The notes beneath the pieces are model-generated. The model saw only the letters and a program-made list of their open reading frames with translations, searched no databases and was not told the DNA's origin. A DNA stretch of 64,000 nt from Planctomycetota bacterium (GTDB lineage Bacteria > Planctomycetota > Phycisphaerae > Phycisphaerales > UBA1924). Positions 8,647-17,489 of this stretch are shown here, piece by piece (the first letter of the stretch is position 1; the number at the start of each line of letters is the position of its first letter). The stretch spans positions 1 to 64,000 of the forward strand of contig JAFLCN010000010.1 of assembly GCA_017303555.1 (NCBI GenBank), in the 5' to 3' direction. The position numbers and the translations under genes were made by a program.

Positions 8647-8892
8647 ATGGCCGCGAAGCCCGTGTGTCTGGTCTGCGAAGTCGAGATGGAGCGAGGGTTC
8701 ATGACCGATCTCGGAAGTCACAACATGATTTCGCTCCCGCGTTGGTGCCCGGGAGAGCCGACTTCGTCATTCTGGAGCGGCGAAGTGAAGCGGTCTGAGC
8801 GCGACAACGGCCTGAGGGTGATCGCGTTCCGTTGTCCCGAGTGCGAAGCGCTCCGTTTCTACGCTCCGGCAGAGGCGTCGCCTGCTGACTGA
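8647..8892 (+). CDS. Small zinc-ribbon protein, DUF6487-like
   Basis: This 81-residue protein carries two CxxC pairs: CLVC at residues 7-10 and CPEC near 63-66, enclosing RWCPGEPTSSFWSGEVK. The arrangement 'PxC-x2-C...RWxxGEP-x3-FW-x-G...YRCPxC' is that of DUF6487-type proteins, a small zinc-binding family of unknown function. AGAGGTGA lies just upstream of the ATG. thrS begins 62 bp downstream on the same strand; there is no terminator between them, so read-through is possible. Confidence 0.75.
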   Translation: MAAKPVCLVCEVEMERGFMTDLGSHNMISLPRWCPGEPTSSFWSGEVKRSERDNGLRVIAFRCPECEALRFYAPAEASPAD

Positions 8893-8954
8893 TTCGCCTT
8901 GTCCCTTTGTATTTTGCCTTTTGGCAATGTGCCCTTTGAAGATTTGGATTCCCC

Positions 8955-11231
8955 ATGCCCATCATCACCCTTCCCGACGGTTCCAAAAAGTCCTTCGACA
9001 AGCCGGTCAGCGGCAAGGACGTCGCCCTGTCCATCGGCCCCGGCCTCGCCAAGGCCGCGCTCGGCGTCAAGATCGACGGAGAGCTGATGGACTTGTCCGC
9101 CATCATCGATCACGATGTGGCGCTCTCGATCGTGACCGAGCGCGATCGGCAGAAGGTGCTCGATAAGGACGGGCTCTTCATGATCCGCCACTCTGCAGCG
9201 CACGTGATGGCAGAGGCGATTCAGGATGTCATCGGAAAGGACGTGCAGCTCGCGTACGGGCCGCCGACCGATACCGGCTTCTTCTACGACATGTATGTGC
9301 CGGAGGGAAAGAAGATCTCCAGCGATCAGTTCGATGCGATCAACAAGCGCATGGCGGAGATCATCAAGGAAGATCGGCCTTTTACTCGTTATGAACTGGC
9401 GGTCCAATCGCGTTACGTAGATGGTGGGATGCCCAACGGGATGTCGAAGCTTCGGGGTGAGCGAAACAAATACAAGCTGGACAACGCGATCAGAGCGCTG
9501 TCAACCATGGCCGAGAAGCAGCCAGAGAAGGCCGTTGAAGTTTCGTTGGTTGGTGTAAACCTCGATGGCTCCACTGAGGAGCCTCTGCGTTTCAAAGCAA
9601 CTGACGGTGCCACGCTCTCCTTCTACGCCAACGGCACCCCCGGCAAAAACTGGGAAGACCTGTGCCGCGGGCCGCATGTTCCTAGCACCGGACGCATCGG
9701 CGCTGCAATTGTTACTTCTCTCGCATCTTCTTACTGGCATGGACAAGAAAGCGACGACCCGACTCATCGCCTGATCCGTGTCTACGGCACTGCGTTCCCG
9801 ACTCAGGCTGAGCTTGATGAATATCTGAAGCAGAAGGAAGAAGCCTCCAAGCGCGATCACCGCGTCATCGGCAAGCATCTCCGTCTCTTCCACATCGATG
9901 AAGATGTCGGCCAGGGCCTCATCCTCTGGACTCCCCGCGGCAGCATCGTCCGCAAGGAACTCCAGAACTTCATCTCCGCCGAACTCAAAAAGCAGGGCTA
10001 CACCGAAGTCTTCACCCCGCACATCGGCCGCCTCGAGCTTTACAAAACCTCGGGCCACTTCCCTTATTACAAGGACAGCCAGTTCGCGCCGATCGTCGAG
10101 CGTCAGGCGCTCGAAGAACTCAGTAAGTCCGGCTGCACCTGTGCCGAGATGATGAACCGCGTCGAAGGCGTCTCCGCGCGCCTCGCCGCCGGAATCAACG
10201 AGCGCACCAAGGCCAACACAATTGCCGCGGATCGCATCATGGCCGACGACAAGCTCGTCGAAGGCTTCATGCTCAAGCCGATGAACTGCCCGCACCACGC
10301 CAAGATCTTCGCGAGCAGCCCGCACTCGTATCGCGACATGCCCGTTCGCCTCGCCGAGTTCGGCACTGTTTACCGGTGGGAGCAATCCGGCGAACTCAAC
10401 GGCCTCACCCGCGTGCGCGGCTTCACCCAGGACGATGCCCACCTCTTCTGCACGGAAGAGCAGATTCCGGCGGAAATCCAGGGCTGTTTGTCGCTGGTGA
10501 AAACTATCTTCAGCATCCTCGGCATGAAGGACTATCGCGTCCGCGTCGGCCTGCGCGATAAGGACTCTTCCAAGTACACCGGCAGCGCCGAAAGCTGGGA
10601 CAAGGCGGAGGCTGCGTGCATTGCCGCGGCAGAATCGCTCGGTGTTTCGTTCAGCAAAGAGCCCGGCGAAGCCGCCTTCTACGGCCCGAAGATCGACTTT
10701 GTGGTGAAGGATGTCATCGGCCGCGAGTGGCAGCTCGGCACCGTGCAGGTCGATTACCAGATGGGAAATCGGTTCGACCTGTCGTACATCGGACCCGACA
10801 ACAAGGCCCACCGCCCCGTCGTCATCCACCGCGCGCCCTTTGGCAGCATGGAGCGTTTCTGCGGCGTGCTCATCGAGCACTTCGCCGGCGCATTCCCCAC
10901 CTGGCTCAGCCCGGAGCAGGTGCGTGTGCTCCCGATCAGTGACAAGACCCTCGACTACGGCCGCAAGGTGCTGGCGTCGTTGCAGGCAGTGGGGGTACGC
11001 GCGACCCTCGATGAGAGCAATGAGCGCATCCAGGCCAAGGTCAAGGTCGCGGCGGATGAGAAGATTCCGTACATGCTCATCGTGGGTCCGCGGGACGCGG
11101 AGAACAAGGCAGTATCCGTGCGCATCCGCGGCGTTGAGAAGGACCTGGGTGCGATGCCGCTGGAGAAGTTCGTGGACGGCCTCGTCGAAGAGATTGGATT
11201 GAAGAAGGCGCTTTTGTCAGTTACCCCATGA
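8955..11231 (+). CDS. thrS: Threonine--tRNA ligase
   Basis: ThrRS charges tRNA-Thr and hydrolyses mischarged Ser-tRNA. Domains in order: TGS (~1-62), editing domain with HSAAHVMAEA and D235-LCRGPHVPSTG, class II catalytic core with ILWTPRGS, zinc ligand Cys445 in MNCPHH, motif 2 YRWEQSGELNGLTRVRGFTQDDAH (read as separate parts), the final zinc His in IHRAPFGSMERF, and the anticodon-binding domain (~650-758). At 758 residues it is about 110 longer than E. coli ThrRS. Extra residues lie at ~150-225 in the editing domain (lower GC than the rest) and at ~385-437 before MNCP. The four-base ATGA overlap couples it to the next ORF. Confidence 0.97.
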   Translation: MPIITLPDGSKKSFDKPVSGKDVALSIGPGLAKAALGVKIDGELMDLSAIIDHDVALSIVTERDRQKVLDKDGLFMIRHSAAHVMAEAIQDVIGKDVQLAYGPPTDTGFFYDMYVPEGKKISSDQFDAINKRMAEIIKEDRPFTRYELAVQSRYVDGGMPNGMSKLRGERNKYKLDNAIRALSTMAEKQPEKAVEVSLVGVNLDGSTEEPLRFKATDGATLSFYANGTPGKNWEDLCRGPHVPSTGRIGAAIVTSLASSYWHGQESDDPTHRLIRVYGTAFPTQAELDEYLKQKEEASKRDHRVIGKHLRLFHIDEDVGQGLILWTPRGSIVRKELQNFISAELKKQGYTEVFTPHIGRLELYKTSGHFPYYKDSQFAPIVERQALEELSKSGCTCAEMMNRVEGVSARLAAGINERTKANTIAADRIMADDKLVEGFMLKPMNCPHHAKIFASSPHSYRDMPVRLAEFGTVYRWEQSGELNGLTRVRGFTQDDAHLFCTEEQIPAEIQGCLSLVKTIFSILGMKDYRVRVGLRDKDSSKYTGSAESWDKAEAACIAAAESLGVSFSKEPGEAAFYGPKIDFVVKDVIGREWQLGTVQVDYQMGNRFDLSYIGPDNKAHRPVVIHRAPFGSMERFCGVLIEHFAGAFPTWLSPEQVRVLPISDKTLDYGRKVLASLQAVGVRATLDESNERIQAKVKVAADEKIPYMLIVGPRDAENKAVSVRIRGVEKDLGAMPLEKFVDGLVEEIGLKKALLSVTP

Positions 11232-11938
11232 GTAGTACAAGCGACACCCCGCCTCTTGCTCGCTGGATCAAGAGTTTTCGCGATACCCGGGAGCATCCCC
11301 GGTACTTGAACGTGTTTGATACGAAGCGTTTTCCCCGGCGATGGAAGCTTCACAATTCTGATCGCCCTGCGCTCTTCGGAACAGAGAGCCTTTACGGCCG
11401 CTGGAGTGATGCGGCTGTATGGATACTGGCGCGAGATGCGGGGACGAAATGGTCATTCATTCCGTCGTCAGAACGAGGTCGCGGATTCAGATGGGAGCAC
11501 GATCCAAGTCGGCCAACAAACAGCAAATTGAAGCCATACGCAGATTCACTCCGATGCCCGATTTTGTACGGATCTGCAATGTCTTGTTTAGTCGCAGATA
11601 CCAGCGATCCCGAGAAGTCGGAGTCATTTGAATTGGATGAGTTCTACGACGAACGAGCAATGCGCTTTGCTGGAAAGGTGCTTCAGTGGTCTCTTGCTCG
11701 ACTGCCAAGATTGCGGCTAGTGATTTGTCTTGGACAAGATTCCTGGCGAGTCACAATGAATGCGATCGGCGATCCCAGATGGGCAAAGCGGTTCTCCGAA
11801 ATACGGGGAACGAAACCGCAGCCGAGAAATGCACTTCTGCCGAATATCAAGTTCGGTGCCGTATATCACACCGGCAAGCACTTCTTCGATAGCTCGCGGC
11901 CTGCAGAATGGAAAGAAATTCGCCGCGCTCTTCAATAG
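11228..11938 (+). CDS. Hypothetical protein overlapping thrS, possible uracil-DNA-glycosylase-like fold
   Basis: The 236-residue frame starts at the ATG of an ATGA overlap with the thrS stop, so it is translationally coupled. Its base composition is clearly less GC-rich than its neighbours and its codon choice differs, which suggests recent acquisition. Segments AAVWILARDAGTKWSF, ILYGSAM and LRLVICLGQDSW have the strand-helix look of a Rossmann-like or uracil-DNA glycosylase superfamily core, but no diagnostic motif is complete. No membrane segment or signal peptide is seen. I do not recognise the family; the UDG idea is weak. Confidence 0.6.
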   Translation: MSSTSDTPPLARWIKSFRDTREHPRYLNVFDTKRFPRRWKLHNSDRPALFGTESLYGRWSDAAVWILARDAGTKWSFIPSSERGRGFRWEHDPSRPTNSKLKPYADSLRCPILYGSAMSCLVADTSDPEKSESFELDEFYDERAMRFAGKVLQWSLARLPRLRLVICLGQDSWRVTMNAIGDPRWAKRFSEIRGTKPQPRNALLPNIKFGAVYHTGKHFFDSSRPAEWKEIRRALQ

Positions 11939-11952
11939 CGAGTGACGGTGAA

Positions 11953-13344
11953 TCACGGTACATGACCCAAGAGTCTTAGTTCTTTTCTCTCAAAGTCCAT
12001 CTCCACCCTCCCAAACTGCCCCAGCGTTTCATTCCCCAGAATCCCAATCGGCGTCGGCCCCTTGAACCGCGAAAACAGCGGCAGCGATCCGACCATCACA
12101 ACCTGATCCTTCAGCGTCATCTCACCCAGCGAGATCGTCGCGCCCTCGGCCTTTGACAGTTTGCTTCGGGCCGAACCGATGCCTCGCACGTCTTTTTCTT
12201 GGGCGATCGGCTTCAACCCCGCCGCAGCCGTCACACGCTCTTCCACGATCGTGATCGGCGCACCAGTGTCCACGATCATGCACACGTCCGTTCCGTTCAC
12301 CTTCGCCTTGCAATACGCCCTCGAATCGAGAATCGCGAGGGGCAGCGTTGCGACGGGTTTCTCCGTGGGCGATGAGCCCAATCGCAGCTCTCCCGACGCG
12401 CTGTCCTTTGGATACGGGATCGAGATCACCTTTGCCCGCCCGAGCAGATCCAGTCCCGCGATCCCGACAATCCCCTCGGCGACCGGGGGCAGTTCTTCCA
12501 TGACCACCACATCCACGTTCTCAAACTTCAGATCGCCGATCGCGAGCAGAGGCAGCGTCGCGATCCCGAGAGGCGTTGCGGCCCCGGTCGCGCCTCCGAC
12601 TTCCGACGCGAGCCGCTTCACGCCCTCGGCGCTGTGCTGCACCATCTCCGACGGCCGGATCGCGGTGCCCGCGGGCAGCATCGACTTTGCGATCACGGTT
12701 GAGCCTGCCGCGAGATCGATCACCATCTCGCCGTTGCCTCCGCCATCGGCGATCGCCCTCACCAGGTGATGCCCTCCGGCGTATCGAACCGGGCACGCAC
12801 CGCTCACGCTCGAAGCGTTCTTCACGCGTGAAGGAAACGTCGAGGTATACAGAACGCAATCGCCCTTCTGCAGCGGCATCGCGTTGCCGAACGGATCCTC
12901 GATCACGCCGACCGGGTCTATCTCGATCGCGTTGTACCCCCGGATGAACCCCGCGAATGTCTTGCCGTCCGCACCCCGCGCCGAAACGTGGACATCCAGC
13001 CCCGCGAGGTCCGCAGGTGTCGGTGCGGGCCGATCGAACCGCTTTCCCATCATCGTCGTCGTGACCGACAGTTTCCCGGCCTTGCACGAGGCAACGGTGG
13101 TGGGGCCAGTTGCCGCCTGGATGATCCCGGCCGAACCGCCCGGCCCCGGAGGCAGGATCACATCGACAAAGCCGTCCTTCCCCAGCGTCCACGACAGTTC
13201 GGCCCCTTCCGCGATCCGCACCTTTTCCACCGCAAAGCCCGCGTCTGTTCGCTTGAGCACAAACAGATCGGCATCGGCTATCGCCGGTGAAGCACCGCCA
13301 ATCGCGACACACGCAAACGCCGTAATCGACTTCAACTCAAGCAT
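11953..13344 (-). CDS. Secreted protein with two retropepsin-like aspartic protease domains
   Basis: The 463-residue product has a signal peptide (1-25, ending AIADA). Two copies of a retropepsin-like beta fold follow. The second has an intact active-site motif, D359-TG-AP, followed by the flap-like region and the closing segment GILGNETLGQFGRVEMD. The first has D210-LAAGS in the equivalent place and GIAGLDLLGR as closing segment, so the DTG signature is degenerate. Retropepsins need two aspartates, so either the domains pair within one chain or the second domain dimerises. The start (ATG 13342-13344) was chosen for the signal peptide. Convergent with the preceding hypothetical gene. Confidence 0.8.
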   Translation of the reverse strand: MLELKSITAFACVAIGGASPAIADADLFVLKRTDAGFAVEKVRIAEGAELSWTLGKDGFVDVILPPGPGGSAGIIQAATGPTTVASCKAGKLSVTTTMMGKRFDRPAPTPADLAGLDVHVSARGADGKTFAGFIRGYNAIEIDPVGVIEDPFGNAMPLQKGDCVLYTSTFPSRVKNASSVSGACPVRYAGGHHLVRAIADGGGNGEMVIDLAAGSTVIAKSMLPAGTAIRPSEMVQHSAEGVKRLASEVGGATGAATPLGIATLPLLAIGDLKFENVDVVVMEELPPVAEGIVGIAGLDLLGRAKVISIPYPKDSASGELRLGSSPTEKPVATLPLAILDSRAYCKAKVNGTDVCMIVDTGAPITIVEERVTAAAGLKPIAQEKDVRGIGSARSKLSKAEGATISLGEMTLKDQVVMVGSLPLFSRFKGPTPIGILGNETLGQFGRVEMDFERKELRLLGHVP

Positions 13345-13444
13345 GCCGTTCACTCCAGTGTGCCGCGCCCTCCGCGGCAATCAGCCAAGATGCCCACGCC
13401 CGACCCGCCCGTCAAAATAGCCGCGCACCATCGCGAAAAAGCAC

Positions 13445-13460
13445 TATACTACGAATCGTA
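13445..13460 (+). promoter_or_regulatory. Candidate -10 box with overlapping operator upstream of the PadR-type gene
   Basis: TATACT (13445-13450) is a good -10 hexamer in an otherwise GC-rich area. It overlaps by one base an imperfect palindrome TACGAATCGTA (13450-13460). No good -35 box is seen at 17 bp. The placement, ~100 bp ahead of the PadR-like gene, fits autorepression, which is common in the family; the sequence does not match the classical PadR ATGT-N8-ACAT site. Confidence 0.35.
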
Positions 13461-13560
13461 ATAAACAGGCAAGCCGATACAAACCTCGCCGGTCACGAGG
13501 CCGGGCTTCGTGATCTGAGTCTGGCTATTTGCAAATGTGACCCTTTGGCGACTTGAATCC

Positions 13561-14187
13561 ATGCCCCTTACCGACCTCGAACACACCGTCCTGGGTAACG
13601 TCTGGAAAAAAGGCGAGTGCTCGGGCTACGAGATTCTTCAGGAGTTCACGCACTCTACAGCGGCTTACTACCGAAGCCGCGAGGGCGCGATCTACCCGCT
13701 GCTCGCCCGATTGGTCCGCCGCCGCTTGCTCCGCGTCCGCGCCGATAAGCAAGGCAAGCGTCCGCGCCGCCTCTATTCGATCTCGCCAACCGGTCTTCTC
13801 GCGCTCAAAGCGTGGCTTGCCGGCCCCATCCCCGAAGCCGACGCCACCGTCCCGCCCGATCTCGTCCGAACGCGTATCTATTTCCTCGGCGCGATCGAGC
13901 CAGCTCAGCGCCGCTCCATGCTCCGCGACGCGGCAAAGCGCATCCGCGGGCAACTCGCGGCCAATCGCAAGAAGCTGAAGCACTTCGAATCCACCGGAAA
14001 CGTGTTCGCAGCTTTGGCCGTTGAGGGCATCGTTCTGGTCATGCAGGCCCGATTGAGTTGGATTCAGCGGGTGGACCGTTCTCCTGAACTCGCTGCCATC
14101 CCTCGCAAGGCATGTTCACCGGCAGCAGAAAACATGGAACGTCGTGCGCTTTCGAATCAAAAACAAAGACACCCGCATCGCGGGTGA
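13561..14187 (+). CDS. PadR-family transcriptional regulator
   Basis: The 208-residue protein has the PadR winged-helix DNA-binding domain at about 1-90: LEHTVLGNVWKKGECSGYEI, then SREGAIYPLLARLVRRRLL (recognition helix) and RRLYSISPTGLLALKAWL (wing and helix 4). A helical Vir-type C-terminal domain for dimerisation follows (~95-180). PadR regulators usually repress a nearby detoxification or transporter gene; here the downstream neighbour is on the opposite strand, so its target is unclear. The ATG at 13561 is chosen because the family begins with PLTDLEHxVL; the Shine-Dalgarno sequence is weak. The last ~20 codons overlap a hairpin that may be the terminator. Confidence 0.85.
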   Translation: MPLTDLEHTVLGNVWKKGECSGYEILQEFTHSTAAYYRSREGAIYPLLARLVRRRLLRVRADKQGKRPRRLYSISPTGLLALKAWLAGPIPEADATVPPDLVRTRIYFLGAIEPAQRRSMLRDAAKRIRGQLAANRKKLKHFESTGNVFAALAVEGIVLVMQARLSWIQRVDRSPELAAIPRKACSPAAENMERRALSNQKQRHPHRG

Positions 14188-14192
14188 CTTTG
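14164..14192. terminator. Hairpin at the end of the PadR-type gene
   Basis: CAAAGACACCCGC (14164-14176) pairs, with one mismatch, with GCGGGTGACTTTG (14180-14192) around the loop ATC. It spans the stop codon of the PadR gene and lies 40 bp beyond the stop of the converging exported-protein gene. There is no long U tract, so termination strength is uncertain. Confidence 0.5.
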
Positions 14193-14232
14193 TACAGCAT
14201 GAGATTTTCAGACGCGGGCGTTTCGGGTCACT

Positions 14233-14877
14233 TCACCGCCGCCGGCGCATCGCCGCGAGCGCGATCAGCGGCACCGCCGCCATCAATCCGCCCTGCGACG
14301 GAATCCGCGCCACGACCGACAGGTCGCGGAAGTAGGTGTCCCCTTCCGCGAATGAAGCCAGCACGATATCTGAGCCGGCAGGCTTGGAGTCATACGACAT
14401 CTTCGCAACCGTCACGCCATCGATCCCGGCAAAGATCACCGAGTCGCGCACGCTGATTCGCAGGTCGTGCAACCCGTCGAACATCTTTGTGGCTTCGGCG
14501 TCGATCCAGACCGAGTCGACAATCGTGTCGTTCTCCCAGCGACCGAACGTGACGCCCGGTTTGTCCTGCCGGTCGGCGACCAGCGCGATGCCGCTGAAGC
14601 CCATCTTTTCGGAGAATGTTCCGGCGACACCGAATCCCCAAATGATCGACTTCGATGCATCGATCGTCACCATCGCATCAAACTCGCCGGGCAGCCACTT
14701 CAATTCGCGCGAGACCACGCCAAAGGTCGAAAGCCCCATTTCCCCGAACGCGACAGTCGAATCCCAGTTCGACCAGCCCGCGTCCTTCTGCAGCGAATCC
14801 TGGAGAATGAACTCGCCCTTTGCAGCAACAGCGGGCACCAATCCGGCGGCAATCACGACGGCAACCAATCCACGCAT
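14233..14877 (-). CDS. Exported protein with PEP-CTERM-like C-terminal anchor
   Basis: The 214-residue product has a signal peptide (MRGLVAVVIAAGLVPAVAAKG) and ends in a short hydrophobic helix followed by AAMRRRR, the tail pattern of PEP-CTERM-type sorting signals. The body (SLQKDAGWSNWDST, SGIALVADRQDKPGVTFGRWEND, FDGLHDLRISVRDSV) looks like a single beta-sandwich domain reminiscent of DUF1080/concanavalin-type modules, but no clear family is recognised. GGAGG, seven bases before the ATG at 14875-14877, supports the start. The next upstream gene on this strand starts 2.6 kb away with a 197-bp gap to its stop. Confidence 0.7.
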   Translation of the reverse strand: MRGLVAVVIAAGLVPAVAAKGEFILQDSLQKDAGWSNWDSTVAFGEMGLSTFGVVSRELKWLPGEFDAMVTIDASKSIIWGFGVAGTFSEKMGFSGIALVADRQDKPGVTFGRWENDTIVDSVWIDAEATKMFDGLHDLRISVRDSVIFAGIDGVTVAKMSYDSKPAGSDIVLASFAEGDTYFRDLSVVARIPSQGGLMAAVPLIALAAMRRRR

Positions 14878-15074
14878 ACACACCTCCGCGAAAACGTTTT
14901 CGCTGAGGAAACGTGCAAAACCATCACTCACCATGCAACCCCGGGGGCGTCAAAACTCTTCGGACCCCCGGTCACCCGCTCAGCAAAGTCGTTACACCCG
15001 GCGCACACAAACCAAGCGCGATGTCACCTCCGCGCTCGAATCAATATCCCTAACTCGGTGAGCGATTGCCTCGC

Positions 15075-17489
15075 TCATCGGCGATGAAACCCACCAAACC
15101 GTGCCGCACCGCCACCAAAGCCCCCGCCCCCAAACCCGCCCCAGGAATGCGAACCAAAACCGCCCCAACCGCCGCTACTTTGTCCTCGCGCCCAGGAATC
15201 GCGGTTGAGGCCGTTCATGTTGTCGTGGTCTCCCCAGCCGCCATCGTTAAAGCCGCCGGATTGGCCCCAGCGATTTTGGAGATCGGAGGTGGAACCGTTG
15301 CCGCTCTTCCACTGGTTCTGCCAGGAGTTCTGCGAGCGGTCTTGCCAGGCGTTTGAATTGCTTGCCTGCGCTGCACGGCTTTCGGTCTGGCCCATGTTCT
15401 GGCCGCCGGTTTGAGAAGGCTTGTTGACGTTGTTCCAGCTTCCATCGTTGTATTGTTGCCACTGGCCGTTGTCGTCTTTCTTGTAGACGTTGCCGTCGTG
15501 GCCCGCGTACACGTCGCCGTTGCTGGTCTTGGCGACGGTCGAATTGCCTTTGTGCGCGCCTTCCGCCCACTGACCGGAAGAGTCTTCCGCCCAGCCCTTG
15601 GTCACGCCGGTCGCGTTGTTCGTGGTGTGCCCCGCCTCGGCCCAGCGGTTGCCCTGGGACACATACGAGTTACCCCACGATCCGTAGCCGTTGGAGCCTC
15701 CGGTGTGCTGGCCGTACGTGCCCGTCCACGGGTTGTACGCCTGTGTGCCGTGGACGCTTCCGTACGGTCCATAGGCCGAGCCGCTTCGGAAATAGGTACC
15801 GGTCGCCGGGTTGTACCCGGCGCACCAGCCCGCCCCGCCGTACGGGCCGTAGCAGCCTGCGCCGCGGTAGTAGCACCCGTAGCCATAGTGATACACCGGC
15901 GCGCAGCCGTAGGAGTAATAGCAGGGGGGGCAGCCGTAGTACCAACTGTTGTTGCCCGCGATCAGCGCTCCGGTCAGCATGCCAGCGCCGAACATCACGG
16001 CGCCCGTCGCGGCAACATACTCGCCGCTGTAGCCGCTGGTGTACCCCACAACGACGGTGTCGGGAGTTGTGGAATACACCTTCACATACGTCACGTTGTA
16101 CAGCGGGCACGAGGGTGGGATGGTGTAGATGACATCGGGGACGACCGAGCAGACAACCCACGGGCCCGTCGGAGAGGTCGCGATGAACCAGACTCCCTTG
16201 TTGCAGCAGTAATACGCGCCCGCGTACTGCACGATCTGGAAGGGCGTGTTGACGGCGTAGGTCATCTGCGTGTTCGGGATCGGAACGTACTGGGGCGCCC
16301 CGACGTACGTCACATCGAGCTTGGCTTCAGCAATCTTCACCGTCGCCTTTTGCGGGACATTCGCGAGCAGGATCGCATCCTGCGCCTGCTGCGTGCCCGG
16401 CACCGACGCAAGCACATACGCCAGCGGGCAACTGGGCGGGATGTTCGCAAAGGCAGGGGGAAGGCTGGCCGACGCCTGGGCCCACGGGCCGTTGAGCGTG
16501 GATGCGCTGAACCAGCGTCCGGCGACGAGGAAGTAGTACGTTGAGTTCGAGACGTTATAGAACAGCGTCATCGTCGGGTTGTTCACGTACATCAGCGGCG
16601 TACCCGAGATCGGGGTGTACGACGGCGGGCCTTGCGTCACGATGAGTTCCGCGGGCTCTGTGCTGGTGTACACGACGGGCACGGTTGCCATGGGCTTGCC
16701 CGGAAGGTTCTTCAGCACCTCTTCCCAGCCTTCTTTCGGAAGGCTGGAGAAGTCTGCGGGGAGTGTTGTCGCGGCGGTCCACGGGCCCTTCAAGGCATCC
16801 GGCGCGGTCATCCACGAACCGTTGTTCAGGAGGTAGTACTTCTGCGTCGTGCCATCCATCAGGATCAGCCAGTTGGTGTTCGCGGCGAACATGATCTTGG
16901 TATTCGGGATGGGCTTGAAATCCGGCTGACCCATGAACATGACCAGAATCGCCGGGTTCTCGCTGTAGAAAATCGGGGGCGGCGCCATATTGAGCGCGAC
17001 GCCCGGGGGCGGAGTCATATTGCGCATGTAGACCAGAACGCGATCGAGCGAGAGCGTGAGCGTGGATTTCTGGGGCAGAGCTTCTTTGACGACCGCCGTG
17101 AGGGCCGCCGCGATCTCGGGCGACGCGCCGGGAAAGCGGATTGCCGGCTGGATATCGGTGAGCACGACCGTGTTCGCGGCGGTGTGAACCTCGGTCTCCG
17201 CTTCGGCCGCGATGACGCCCATCTCGGGGGTTGCCGCTCCTTGCAGTGTCACCTCGATCGCGCAGCGGAATCGCATCGTGGTGTAGTTCTTCCACGAATC
17301 GATCTGGGGCTGGTGAATCAGGATGGTGGTGCCGTCCTTGGAAAACGAACGGGGCCAACCGGGATCGACGGGCGCGGGAACGGTGGAGGACGCGGCTGCG
17401 GTCCCCGGCAGCGAAGTCTGAGCGGAAGCAGCGGGAACGATGGAAAGCCAACCGATGGCGAGGGCGCTCGCAAAGATTCTGGAAAGCAT
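15075..17489 (-). CDS. Large secreted protein with repeated beta modules (type often labelled 'carbohydrate-binding family V/XII')
   Basis: The 804-residue product has a signal peptide (1-23, ending ASAQ). After PGWPRSFSKDGTTILIHQPQ and a ~120-residue N-terminal domain there are three to four ~90-residue modules, each built as 'PA-I/E-L-I/V...G-x-P-x-(F/Y)-x-PI-x-(N/G)T...N-T-x-(W/F)...YYxxxxG-x-W-x-xAPxxxGPW...LP' (starting near 180, 270, 365, 450). The last ~270 residues are rich in G, Y, W, N, S, ending in GGFGGGAARFGGFHRR. Such proteins are widespread in environmental bacteria; the carbohydrate-binding label is inherited annotation rather than demonstrated function. The start ATG (17487-17489) is set by the signal peptide. 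Probably surface-exposed. Confidence 0.75.
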   Translation of the reverse strand: MLSRIFASALAIGWLSIVPAASAQTSLPGTAAASSTVPAPVDPGWPRSFSKDGTTILIHQPQIDSWKNYTTMRFRCAIEVTLQGAATPEMGVIAAEAETEVHTAANTVVLTDIQPAIRFPGASPEIAAALTAVVKEALPQKSTLTLSLDRVLVYMRNMTPPPGVALNMAPPPIFYSENPAILVMFMGQPDFKPIPNTKIMFAANTNWLILMDGTTQKYYLLNNGSWMTAPDALKGPWTAATTLPADFSSLPKEGWEEVLKNLPGKPMATVPVVYTSTEPAELIVTQGPPSYTPISGTPLMYVNNPTMTLFYNVSNSTYYFLVAGRWFSASTLNGPWAQASASLPPAFANIPPSCPLAYVLASVPGTQQAQDAILLANVPQKATVKIAEAKLDVTYVGAPQYVPIPNTQMTYAVNTPFQIVQYAGAYYCCNKGVWFIATSPTGPWVVCSVVPDVIYTIPPSCPLYNVTYVKVYSTTPDTVVVGYTSGYSGEYVAATGAVMFGAGMLTGALIAGNNSWYYGCPPCYYSYGCAPVYHYGYGCYYRGAGCYGPYGGAGWCAGYNPATGTYFRSGSAYGPYGSVHGTQAYNPWTGTYGQHTGGSNGYGSWGNSYVSQGNRWAEAGHTTNNATGVTKGWAEDSSGQWAEGAHKGNSTVAKTSNGDVYAGHDGNVYKKDDNGQWQQYNDGSWNNVNKPSQTGGQNMGQTESRAAQASNSNAWQDRSQNSWQNQWKSGNGSTSDLQNRWGQSGGFNDGGWGDHDNMNGLNRDSWARGQSSGGWGGFGSHSWGGFGGGGFGGGAARFGGFHRR

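Noticed and set aside
8893..8954. T-box or other leader regulation ahead of thrS
   Set aside because: Only 62 bp separate the previous stop from the thrS start, too short for a T-box, and no specifier stem is visible.
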